Shown piece after piece: positions 37,738-47,900 of a stretch of 64,000 bases of DNA. The stretch is from Cenococcum geophilum 1.58 (lineage: Eukaryota; Ascomycota; Dothideomycetes; Gloniales; Gloniaceae), in assembly GCA_001692895.1 (NCBI GenBank), contig KV748178.1:4016536-4080535 (forward strand), given 5' to 3'. The notes beneath the pieces are model-generated. The model saw only the letters and a program-made list of their open reading frames with translations, did not search any database and was not told where the DNA came from. Both the position numbers and the translations under genes were made by a program. How positions within the stretch are numbered: the first letter of the stretch is position 1; each line of letters opens with the position of its first letter.

Positions 37738-38111
37738 TTGTGTATATATAAAAATGTCTATTCAAAGCGAAGTCACGCCTTCCTCTAAACAGCAACATCA
37801 ATATCTATCACAATCAGCCTTTCGGCTTTTCGCTTTCCCACCCTCCACCCTATAGATAGTTTTGCAGCCTTTTAGGCTTGCGGTAGGCCTGAGGGGGGCA
37901 ATGAGTGCGTAATTATCTACCACTGCTTAAGACAGTAGGGAACTTACTATACAAGCAGGCTGAGGCAAGATTACCCTCTCCTTGGGCCTACACCCCCCAA
38001 TACAAATACATTATTCGGAATATATCTCTGCGAGCGAGTGAATAGATAGACGCTTTAGAGCTATATTTACAATCGAGTCGCTCGTTCAATTCCCACACAC
38101 TGCAAAGTTTA
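37738..38111. other. Left edge of the gene island, no gene
   Basis: Composition changes sharply from RIP-type to normal. No convincing coding region was seen. The last 50 bases (about 38062-38111) match the 3' end of the 203-bp LTR-like insertion at 36246-36448; the match is interrupted by the MITE at 38112, which sits two bases before the expected terminal CA. Confidence 0.55.
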
Positions 38112-38371
38112 CAGCCTGTACGAGCTTCGGTGTCCCCCCCATGTGCGCGCGCAACCACACAGCAATTTCGCTTTGTACGCACTAGAGAATTCCAAGTTTA
38201 GCTCTTGTAATTAAGCTTAAAAAATTAGAGACTTTGCCTTTCTTGTGAGTGCACAGCTCTTTTAGCAAGCGCACAGTATCTACGCTGGATGGTGCACTTA
38301 ACTAGTAATTACCGAAATTGCTGTGTGGTTGCGCGCGCACATAGGGGGGACACCGAAGCTCGTACAGGCTG
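38112..38371. mobile_element. 260-bp MITE with about 58-bp terminal inverted repeats
   Basis: Begins CAGCCTGTACGAGCTTCGG and ends with its inverse. The arms match for about 58 bases apart from one small difference in the C-run. It is flanked by TA (38110-38111 and 38372-38373), as expected for a Tc1/mariner-type element. The unpaired centre of about 140 bp has no ORF. Confidence 0.88.
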
Positions 38372-38373
38372 TA

Positions 38374-38470
38374 CAATATTGATTGAGTTGCCAAGCCAGC
38401 GAGCTCTCAGTTGATTGAATTGATTGAGTCTTGGCATTCAATTCAATTCAATATTGAAACTTAGGTGATT
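38374..38470. repeat. TTGAT-rich fragment related to the hAT-type element
   Basis: The reverse complement of this stretch resembles 38748-38802 (TTCAATATTGA...TGCCAAGACTCAATCAATT), so it is an inverted fragment of the same repeat family. No terminal repeats were seen. Confidence 0.6.
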
Positions 38471-38497
38471 GATTAACAAGCCTGATCCGACTACAAC

Positions 38498-39355
38498 ATG
38501 GCACGCTCGTCTCCGACCGAGACCCCATCCTCCCAGACGCCTAGGAGCAACGATTCCGCTGGTAGTGCCTTACCACATTAGCAAAGGACATAATGTTACC
38601 AGTCCGGCCACCAACAGGAGGCCCTCTCCTTGAGTTGTGAGAATGGTCAGCCGGGCCAGCAGCATCTGCGAATCTGGGAATCGGCGTTACGAGTTCCATC
38701 CCTGGCGATGGATGGCGCACAGGCAGGGTTGCAAATCAATCAACGAGACTTCAATATTGAGTTGAGTTGGGTGCCAAGACTCAATCAATTTGGAGGCTCC
38801 GATTGGGTTGAGTTGATTGAAGAATATTGAAGCTTTTATATTATATAGAAAATATTACTAGAGTTTACATAGAGTAATGCTCTAAATTTATTCTCCTTAT
38901 TCTCGCCCACCAAAAATAGTTTACCCGAGTATCGCCCATTGTTTACTCCGTTAGGTGAGTTAACACCATGCCAAGACTTATGATAGACCTATATTGAGAG
39001 CCAGGCAACAGGAAGGGCAGTAAGAAATGATTTAGGCGTCGCTAGGTAGGTCGTCCTGCATCGGCTCTATGCCAAGAACTCGTAATAGTTACTGACTACT
39101 ACACCAGCTGAACTCAGTTGAACCAGTTGTCAAGACTTCAATATTGATTCAAATAATTCAATCAATTCAATCAACTAAGCTCTCTACTTACAAAACTTTC
39201 AATTCAATCAATTTGAAGCCCTAGTTGAGTTGATTGATTTGCAACCCTGCGCACGGGAAGCAACTATTGAGTAAGGCGAGGGTGATACAAATGATGAAGA
39301 ATTAGACATTGACATGGCTAAGCATGGATGGAGAAGCAGTTCTGAACAGGTTTAG
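38498..39355 (+). pseudogene. Decayed ORF split by a hAT-type insertion
   Basis: From ATG 38498 the frame reads MARSSPTETPSSQTPRSNDS, with in-frame stops near 38579 and 38592, and then continues as LSCENGQPGQQHLRIW and RVPSLAMDGA up to the insertion at 38724. After removal of the insertion and one TSD copy it continues EATIEXGEGDTNDEELDIDM and AKHGWRSSSEQV to a stop near 39353. I do not recognise the family. The Ser/Thr/Pro-rich start and acidic end would suit a regulatory or transposon-encoded protein, but this is only inference. Stops plus the insertion make it non-functional. Confidence 0.45.
38724..39249. mobile_element. 526-bp hAT-type non-autonomous element
   Basis: Terminal inverted repeats CAGGGTTGCAAATCAATCAA at both ends, flanked by 8-bp duplications CGCACAGG (38716-38723) and CGCACGGG (39250-39257), differing at one base. 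CAGGG ends and an 8-bp TSD are hAT features. The interior is rich in TTGAT/ATCAA repeats and has no transposase frame. Part of the interior (38830-38900) is AT-rich. Confidence 0.88.
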
Positions 39356-39532
39356 ACGCATTGGGCAATGGTTATATCGAAGGATTCTGTCCCATGGTAT
39401 TCGAAGATCAGCTCTAGTGGCTATATGGATTGTCACAGGATTGCTGAGGAGAGCGCTTGATGAGGAATGACAACTCCGAAATATCTATTAATACGTATGC
39501 TAGTGATTAATGAAAGATGGGGACTCCAACGC

Positions 39533-40825
39533 TCAGTAAGTGTAACCCTTTTGATGTTCTCGTGGTGTTGCGTGTCCACTCTTATCCATGCTGCTCCTGG
39601 AAGCATCACTCGTGAAATGTGGAGGCGCGGATGAGCTGTATCCAGTTGAAATGTTGGGGTCGTTTGCTGTCAACCCGTGGGTGTCTAGCTCCAGATAAAC
39701 GGGCGTTTGGTGCTGTTTTTTCCAGCTCGTTCCTGATCCGTATAATCTTGAGCCTTGAGATGCTGTTCGAGATTGTGATCGGAATAGAAGAGGCTTCAGG
39801 GCTGGAATGCAGCCACAAATAACTCCAACATTCGTTTCGACAGCTGTCCAGATCCAGATTTGGAATCCTTCCCAAGTAACATCATAGGTATCATAGAGTA
39901 CATAATGGATCCAGTATGCTCGGAAGCTTCCGGCAATAACGATAACACCACCGACGCCGAAAAGGATCATAAGTCCGATTCGTTGTGATGAAGGAAGCCT
40001 CAAGTGGAATAGAGTTGGCATTGGGAGAACGTATATCATGAAGTCGGTGACGACATTTATGACAGTTTGGGCTACGAGTGGTGGGCCTTCGGGGATGCAA
40101 TCTCGGTGATTGGAAAGGAAGTCCCAATAGCTGCTAATTGGCCTAGACAAGTTAGTATGAAATAAAGGCGAAATTGAATCAACTTCGACTTACAAGCACT
40201 GAGTCCAAAGCAAAATAAAGAAGACGACCATGGCTGCCACAACCACACCAAAAGTTGCCCAGACCAACCGTCGGAAGAGTGATCTCTCTGGTGCGATTCT
40301 CAAGTAGCTGACCAGAATTGATATTTTTACAAAACTCGAAGCAAGCACGAAGAGTGATTGGCCTGCCATTGAAGCCTAGAAACGATCAGATCGATCGGGA
40401 CATGCTAGGGAAAGACTCACCTTTCTTCCCGTTTCCATTTGTGAGAGTTGAAGATCCCAGACGTGCATGTTCCAGCCATATAGTTGGGTAGCTAGCGCTC
40501 AGTCAGTTTGTGTTTGGACAGTGGGACTAACGAGAAATACCCAAAATGACTAGGACTGTTGTTCCGCAAGAGAAAATCTGGTTAAAGTTAGAGGGGAGCA
40601 GTCTAATATGACTGGAAAACTTACTGCAGCAGCAACCATGAGCCAATCATCCCACCAACTCTTATGGAGCCATCGTATCCGAATCCAGAGTCGCAATGTG
40701 ACGCAAATCAAAGCGATTGGAAGGATGGCGAGCTCCACAATTATGAGGGCAGGTCCTCGAGTGATTGGGTTTTTGTAGTTGGGCCGTGGCCATAAGGCCA
40801 GGACATCTAGAGGAGGATATCTCAT
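39533..40825 (-). CDS. Fungal rhodopsin-domain (PTH11-like/SAT4 family) integral membrane protein
   Basis: The only clearly intact gene. Five exons on the minus strand: 40825-40625, 40577-40541, 40491-40421, 40375-40194, 40142-39533; introns are 47, 49, 45 and 51 bp with GT-AG ends, and phases fit throughout, giving 366 residues. Seven hydrophobic segments are expected. The first spans about residues 26-48. WWDDW (57-61) follows at the start of segment 2, then YGWNMHVWD (84-92), [13 protein letters not shown] (118-130), [12 protein letters not shown] (161-172), a D-x-x-I-Y-V-L-P segment, [14 protein letters not shown], and the family ending [19 protein letters not shown]. The roughly 80-residue C-terminal tail is hydrophilic and Ser/Thr-rich, as expected for a cytoplasmic tail. 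Members are seven-helix surface proteins; a few (PTH11) act in host or surface sensing. No CFEM domain precedes it. The ligand is unknown. The start is the first ATG before a complete family N-terminus. Confidence 0.9.
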
Positions 40826-42829
40826 CTAATCTAATGAGCATCGATTAACTCCCGAGTAGAGAGTGTCCGTAGAGCATCACTAAGTGGGAAGGGAATCGAG
40901 CTCCAGCACCCTTATTATATCCGCGCGGAGGCCAGTGATTTTCCTTAAATCCCCCGCAATAGTCTCCACAATGGCAAAAATGTGGTAGGTGGATGTGGTG
41001 CGTTGGGATTTGATGCATGGTGATAAAGTCTGGCCCGCTGTGGCGCTGGCATCAAATGCGCAAAGATACCTTCAATGTTGCAGTTACGGAGCTAACATTT
41101 GCTAATCCAACTGTCGCAGTAATTTCCTTTGACCAGTTTGGGACAGTCCGGGAACGATCAAAGGGCCGTTGCGAATCCTCGTTGGACATTGTTAAAAATT
41201 ATTTACGACCAGGAGTGTGGAGGCAAGCACCAATTACATAACGGAGCCGGGGGTGCTAAGGCTTGGCACTGCAGGGTACACTTCCAGACCCAATAAATCG
41301 GGTTGTGAATTCGGAGTTTAAAATGTGGAGGTGGCATGATACTTGACAGGTATGCAGTAATCGCTTAAGTAAGGCTGAGGCTGGACTTCTGCCGTTTTCT
41401 TATTACATGCAGGAAGCTTGGCAAGACCCCACCTGACCTCAGTTGAACCTAATTACCTTCTACTACGCCTACTACCTCTCCATTATGACTTATCGAAGCC
41501 CAATATACTCCCGATGCTCGGTTGAGCATCCTTTTTTAGTGTTGAGCCTTCCACCTCATCACGGTGTTTGATATATACCGAGCCCTCCCTGCAAATTTCT
41601 TGACATAGATTTCCCACCCATCTAGAGTAGCGAAGGTAACCCATGCTTTTTCTCTTGCAACTTCACCGCCCTGCCGACCGGTGCCTGCGACCCATTCGCT
41701 ATTGCATTCGCCGCTACCTGAAACATTACCATGCGATCCCCCGCTCCATCCACCCCCTTCACACCCATCTCCAAGAATGGCGGTGTAACTTTGTACTCTC
41801 CCGCTTCTGTAAGCTTGAGCCCGAGCTGCTTTGCAAAGGGACCTATGAGTCGCATGAATGGACTGTAGCCAAGAAAATCCTCAGCCGTTTGGCTGCCGTC
41901 TCAAACGTGGATTTCGGCAACGGTATCATTGCCTTCAGAACTTAGCTTAAGGCACGAAATTGCTCGTTTGTCTGTCTTCCAAAGTACTTTTTTCCCCACC
42001 CTAGCCCCTATTTCTCGTGCTCAGTCCTCGTTGTTATTAGCGCAGATAGTCACTGGAGGCGTCAGCCGAGCACAACGTGGCCAATAAACCGTGGATTGGC
42101 TTAACGTGGCTTATATTGATTGATCGGATTGCTAATTAAGGCACTTGAATTATATAGATTATTAAGGTTGGATTCTAAACGACACAGAGGCTAGGTCTAC
42201 CACTACTTTAGGAATAGGCTGATCTCCTCCAGGAACAAAAGAGTGAATGTATGGGCTATACCCGGACTATACACAGACTAGAAGCGGCGTAGAAGTGTTC
42301 TCTACACCCCTTTTCCACATTTTATACGCGTTGTGTACGAGAATTCAGGTAAGCTTAGGGGTTCTTAACCTGAACTAATCCAGATTAAGATGGATAAGCT
42401 CACGGGGTTGATTGGATTGATTGGATTAGCGATCCGTCGATTGATTGATTACGGATTGGACGCTTAATTAGCCACGCTGACTGAGCAGCCGGCATGGCGT
42501 TTAGACCAATAGCAATATGCGGGAGATTTTCCGTCTGCCATGCCCCAAGCCGTGGCAGAATGTGGAAGCTTCGGCGACCAAAGTGGGTCAAGACTTAAAA
42601 CACCACGGCGTGTAGTTGGATGGATATTATTTACATAGATCTCCTTAACTCAACACTCCCCATACCCTAAGGCTTCCGGAAAAATCTCTCTGGCCAGAGA
42701 CACCTTCCTCCTTTTATACAGCGCCCCTAACTAGCCTGAGATTCTCGCCCTTTCCATTCTCTAACTTAACTAACTCTACTACCTCCACATCTCTAACGCC
42801 CATAGTATTGTACTCCCGAAGCTCCTTTT
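40826..42829. other. Un-RIPed intergenic DNA, no supported gene
   Basis: Normal base composition. Short open frames exist on both strands (for example minus 41855-41622 and plus 41643-41945, overlapping each other), but neither shows a domain I recognise, and they cannot both be real. About 42115-42140 and 42400-42460 hold TTGATTGG/TTGATTGA repeats that partly form inverted copies with GTGGCTTA/TAAGCCAC-like motifs at 42100 and 42465, so a further decayed small element is likely there. Promoter elements of the minus-strand gene must lie just right of 40825, but no motif stands out. Confidence 0.4.
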
Positions 42830-43050
42830 TTGCTGAATGCAATGATGTCTCGAAGGGCTGTTGGTCTTAGGATAACAGGTTGTGAATGTAAGGTACGGGA
42901 TCAGAGCGGGATTGTTGCGAGTCAAAGAGGAGCACGGTGTGCGATTCAAGTCTTACAAGGTAAGAACTTTCAAAGCATTGAATCGCCTACAGAACCCAAG
43001 TCACTTGAATCTATTGCGTTGATTTCCATATCTAGACTACAGAAACCGCT

Positions 43051-43610
43051 TCAGCACAAGTCTACGGACCCTTTCAACACTCTTTCAACCGTCTTGTCAA
43101 CATTCCCACGAGTTAGACTAAGCAGCTCATTCCCCAGCAATCTCTCAACCACCAAATCCTGTTCAGAGCCTTTCTGGACCAGAACTGTTCTCGCCACCTT
43201 TTCCATTCCCTTCAAATTCCCCAGCCTAGGCTTCTCCCCTCCATCTTTGATCTCCTGTTTACTATCCACCATCTCGGCAGCCCAATCGCTCACACCCGTA
43301 GCTTTCTTGTGAGCGTTCAGAACCTCATTGAAAGACATTTCAAAAGACAAGATATACACAGTCCTATTTGCCATTTCTTGAAAATGCCCCAAAACGCGAG
43401 CGGCGGCTAGACTGATAGTTTCGAGGCATGTGGCTAAGAATTTGGCAGTGCCGGAGCCGAGGATACGGGCGGTGTGTGCGACGTGGTCGATTCCGAAGAA
43501 ATTGTGAACAATACAACTAGATAATTATCATGAGCAAGTGATGAGTTGAAGCAGCATATATTATTGTAAGGTGGAGGGGCTTACAAACCGAAAAACAATT
43601 CGCAGCACAT
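43051..43610 (-). pseudogene. NmrA-like (isoflavone-reductase family) protein, C-terminal half only
   Basis: Exon 43610-43585 (MCCELFFGF, last codon split), a 68-bp GT-AG intron (43584-43517), and exon 43516-43051, ending with a stop; 163 residues if translated. The sequence shows DHVAHTARILGSGTAKF, LAAARVLGHFQEMANRTVYI, SFNEVLNAHKKATGVSDW and GNELLSLTRGNVDKTVERVL, matching the substrate-side C-terminal half of NmrA-like NAD(P)-binding reductases from memory of the family. The N-terminal Rossmann half with its glycine-rich GxxGxxG loop is missing, and the sequence directly upstream is a hairpin followed by RIP-type DNA. The gene was therefore probably cut off by rearrangement. The frame itself has no stops, so the loss may be recent. 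The plus-strand frame across it is an antisense shadow. Confidence 0.7.
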
Positions 43611-43692
43611 TTACCCCGTACCCAGACGATCACCTGATCTAAGGATCACATTAGCCTTGGATGATGATCGTCTGGTATAGGGTTCGGAATTT
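43611..43692. repeat. Hairpin at the island boundary
   Basis: CCCAGACGATCACC and GATGATCGTCTGG form an imperfect inverted repeat with arms extending outward (TTACCCCGTACC against GGTATAGGGTTCGGAAT). It separates the truncated NmrA-like gene from RIP-type DNA. It may be a remnant of a small inverted-repeat element; no TSD was identified. Confidence 0.55.
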
Positions 43693-44590
43693 TGTTAGTC
43701 CTTCACATTCATTTGTATAGGAAATACACTAAGGGTCGCTATACCTCTAATTAACGACTTAGAGATATAGAATATCTTTAAGGGCGAGGAGAGAGAAAAG
43801 GGGGATAGTATTGCAGATACTTATTAGTAAATCTTAAAATATAATTAGAGTTAATCTATTAGGCACTTCCTTTACTAATTAGATCTTATTATTTAGCGAC
43901 CTAATAGTATTTTTCCTCCCGTTGATGTAGTACGGGCGTGCTACCTAGAGGGGTACACTCTGTATTACCACTCACGTCTCCTTTAGAGGGTTTTTGCACC
44001 TATATTACGGCAGTAGTCTATATAGACCTTAATTGGGACCGTATTAGACATTAATTAAGAATTAAGAATAATAGATCTTATTATTTTATTTACCTATTAT
44101 TAGGTAAAACCTAAGTAGATAAGTAGATAGTTTTATAGCTATAAGGTAGTTATAGGCGACCTAGGGGCGACCTAGGGGTAACTCCCCTATCCCTTATAGT
44201 GTTGATTTAGGTCCTATTCTTATCGGTAAGCTCTAGCCAATTAGATCGTTAGGATTTTAGAGCTGTGATAAGGAATATAAAGCTTTGGTAAAGGGCTTAA
44301 AGGCAGCCGCCAAAGCTCTAGAGATAGTGTTTTTGCTATAAGTTAGAGAAACGACGCATTTGGTAAGTTGGACGATATTAGGATTAAAGAACGCACAATT
44401 AAAAGGCATGGTGGTTGATTAAATTAATCTTTCTAATTCTGGTGTTCCGCACGGACCTATAGTAGGACACTAACGTTGTATAGGATAGGGTATGTACGCT
44501 ATACATACCTAGGAAAACGCTTCCTTACCTTATATATAGACTCCTCCTTTCCCTTAAGGATTTGTCTATCTATATAATATACCCTATTAT
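43693..44590. other. RIP-degraded DNA, possible copia LTR remnant
   Basis: No gene. Near 44450 the sequence CTGGTGTTCCGCACGGACC...GGACAC resembles in layout the leader after the copia LTR at 7768 (CTGGTGCGG...GCACGACAC), so a decayed copia LTR and primer-binding site may lie here. There is no second LTR copy to confirm this. Confidence 0.35.
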
Positions 44591-44938
44591 TGTCACGGAG
44601 TGAGTATAAGCGGTAATAATATATAGCGAAGTAGGTATTATTAAGCTATATACATAAACTGCGTAATAAAGTTAAGACGTTGCGTAAGGAAAGAAGGTAG
44701 GAAAACGGGAAGAAAGGGCATATATTGTTGACTTAGTTACTTAGTTAACACGTGCATAGGCAGAATAGGGTTTAGGTTGTAGTCCTAGCAGAACTTAGCA
44801 GAATTCGGTGGAACTTAGCAGAATATGGCAGAATACCGTAGATTGCCGTTAGATTGCTATTTCGCGGTTAGTCTCTAATTATTAAATTAGTAGAAACAGG
44901 TAGACGTGTATAAGGTGTTACGGGGGTATCCCGTAATA
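44591..44938 (-). repeat. 3' LTR of element A
   Basis: 348 bp, equal in length to 50115-50462. The interior carries a row of GCAGAA-type repeats every 10-11 bases (44790-44840). Confidence 0.92.
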
Positions 44939-44949
44939 GTACCCCCCCT

Positions 44950-47900
44950 TTAAACTCGAGCTTCTATAAGATGGGGCTATAGTAGTTCTAGGTGGAGTTT
45001 ATAAAAGTCTTCTATAGCTTATATAAGTCCTATAGAGTTAACGGGTTCCTATAAGGACTTAGTAAAGCCTCTCCATTTTATAAGATATATATATTAGCGT
45101 TTCCGTTTGTTATACTTAATATCATTAATTCTATTAATAAAGTACTTATTCTTACCATCTACTTTAACTAGTGGGGGAGGGTCTTATATCTGTCTAGGCA
45201 GGGCGTCTAATATGGGGGTAGTAGGGTAGAGGACTAACGTATGGAATATAGGGTGGATTTTAACCGTATTAGGGAGCTTTAGTTAGTAGGCATAAGGAGA
45301 GATAACCTTTTTAACCTTATAAGGGCCAGCGTTCTTCTAATTAAGTTTCTTAGTAGGTTGTTTCGTGTTTAGATTTCTTATATCTAGCTAGACGAAATTA
45401 CTAATTTAGTAGGCCGGTGCTAGGGTTTATTTCTTATTCGCTGCGGCTTTATAGATAGATTGAGCCCATGTTATCTTATTAGTAAGGAACTATTATAGTT
45501 CCTCTATCTTCTCTATAAATTTATTTGCTTCTGCGACTTATAAGGTATAATAAGTAGGGTAAGGGACATTACTAAAGGGTTTAAAACCTATTTGCGGGTA
45601 CTAGCCGTAATTAGCTAGGAATGGGGAGACTTTCGTAGTTTCCAAGACAGAATTATTTATAGTAAACTCGGCAAATATAAGCTAGTCGATCTAGTTATCC
45701 TGTAAATACGACGTGTATATCTAAATATACTGTTCTATTATAGCATTTACGCGTTCCGTTTAGCTATCTATTTTTGGGTAATACGCGGTAGATAATAGTG
45801 CTTTAATATAGAGTTAAGTAGTTAGTTCCTTTTAGAATGCTAAGATAAACTAGCTGCCTCTATTAGAGATAATCATTTTGGGGAGTCTATAGAGTTTCTA
45901 TATATAATCTAGGAATAGTTAGGCAACGGCAGGCGTTAACATATTAGGGTAGGCGATTAAGTGTCTTATTTTAGATAGTTGGTCTATAACTACTATAATG
46001 TTTATACAGCCTCTACTCTTAGGAAGGTTAATAATAAAGTTAATTAAGATATCCTTCTATCTTTGGTCCGGAACGGGTAGCGGCTTTAAAAGACCGTTAT
46101 ACGTCTTATGTAAGGCTTTAGCTTATCAGCAGGTATGGCAGCTAAAGACGTACCTTTGTGTTATATTATATATATTTGGCTAATAATACTCCCGTTAGAG
46201 TAGTTCTAGGGTCTTTTCTCGGCCCGGGTGGCCGGTGATAGGTAGATTATGTATGTATTTAAGGAGTTTAAGCTTAAGCTTATTATAATTAGGACAACTA
46301 GACGGTTCTAGTAATACAAGCGATTTCCGCGGGCTTCGTATTTACTTAGAGAAATCTTTTTAGAGTGTCTAATGCTATCTTATATTAGCTTAAGCGTCTC
46401 TTAAATAAACTCGTTATTTGGGTATTTGTTAACTATAATCTGTTTAATTAATTAATTAGTTATTTTAAGGACGTATACCATAAGATCTTTAGTAGGAGGG
46501 TTAAATAGTTTAGGGCGAAGTAGGGTCTGATTTTAGTAAGAGCGCGCTTTTTTTTAGGGCTGGCGCGTCTTACGAGCGTTAGGTTAGGGTATTAGGCTTC
46601 TAACCTTAGACGCCTAGGCGGTATATAATTAAGAATTAAAAACAAGATAGATATTCTAACTAGCGGGCCTAACAATAACTTAGCTATTTCGTAGTCGTAA
46701 AGTACTGCAGGTTCTTATAGTCGCTAAGGACCTTAATTAGAAATTTAGCGCCTTTTAGTTCGGGTCGCTATTGTTTAAAACACCTAATAATAGCTAATAA
46801 TTCCTTATCGTAGATCTTATAGTTGTATTTAGCTAGGCTTAGTTATTTTAAGAAGTATGCTATAGGGTATAATACTCCATCCTTATTATACTAAGATAGG
46901 ATGCCTCTAGTAACGTAGTTAGATGAGTCGGCTTCTATAACACTTATTCGGTTTAGGTCGAAGTGTTAGAGCATAGGCGCAGTAGTAAATATAACCTTTA
47001 GATAGGCAAAGGCCTTCTTACATTCCTTGTTAAAGATAAAGACTTTATCCTTTTAGGTTAAAGCTATAAGGGGTAAAACTAGGGCGGAGAAGTTATTAAT
47101 AAACCGTTAGTAGAAATTAGTAAATCCTATAAAGGCTTTTACGTCCTTAACGTTCTTAGGTTCTTGCCAGTTTACAATTATTTTAACTTTCTTTAGGTCT
47201 ATTTATATACCATTTATAGAAATAAGGAGTCTAAGGTATAGGACTTCCGTTTTATAGAACTTGCATTTATCTATATCCAATTATAGACTAGCTCCGTATA
47301 GGGCTTATAGGACAAGGTCAACGTGTTTCCAATATTTAGTTAGGTTATTACTGTATATTAAGATGTCGTTAATATAAGCAGTATAGAAGATGTCTAAGTA
47401 GGGGCGTAGGGTGTCGTTTATATAATATTAAAACGAGCTTGGAGCGTTTATAAGGCCGAAGGGTGTTACTAAGTATTTAAATAGTCTATATCGGGTACGA
47501 AATGCAGTAAGCTATTTATCCCCTTTTGTAATATAGAGATGGTTAAATATAGAGATAATATCGAGCTTCGTGTAGTAACAAGCCTTACTTAGTTAGTTTA
47601 GCGTCTCTTATATTAACGGGATCGGATATCGGTTCTTAACGGTAATAGCGTTAAGAGCTCGGTAGTTTATATAGAAGCGTAGACCGCCGCTAGGTTTCTT
47701 AACAAAGATTACTAGTACGGCTATAGGCGACAAGCTTACTTTAATAAATCCTTTACTTAGGTTCTTATCTAAATACTTTTATAGTACTTAGAGTTTATTT
47801 TAGGATATCCCGTATAAGGGTCTAAATCTAGGCTGCTTTCCTTCTTTAAGTATAATCTTATGGTCGTATGGTCGGTATTCTAGTAGCTTATTAGCTTTCT

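Noticed and set aside
38060..38111. GTTCAATTCCCACAC looks like a tRNA T-arm.
   Set aside because: The flanking bases do not pair as a five-base stem, and no other tRNA parts are present.
39606..40127. Open frames overlapping the last exon of the membrane-protein gene in other frames and strand.
   Set aside because: Shadows of the well-supported rhodopsin-domain exon.
40556..40624. A longer 69-bp first intron for the membrane-protein gene, ending at the CAG at 40558-40556.
   Set aside because: It would bring in an immediate stop; the acceptor at 40578 gives a continuous frame and a family-like [12 protein letters not shown] segment.
41622..41945. Overlapping open frames on both strands (77 and 100 codons).
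   Set aside because: Neither has a recognisable motif, splice-supported extension or neighbour context, so no gene is claimed.
42830..43312. 160-codon plus-strand open frame.
   Set aside because: It runs antisense to the NmrA-like coding region over most of its length and shows no domain; the minus-strand frame has clear family motifs.
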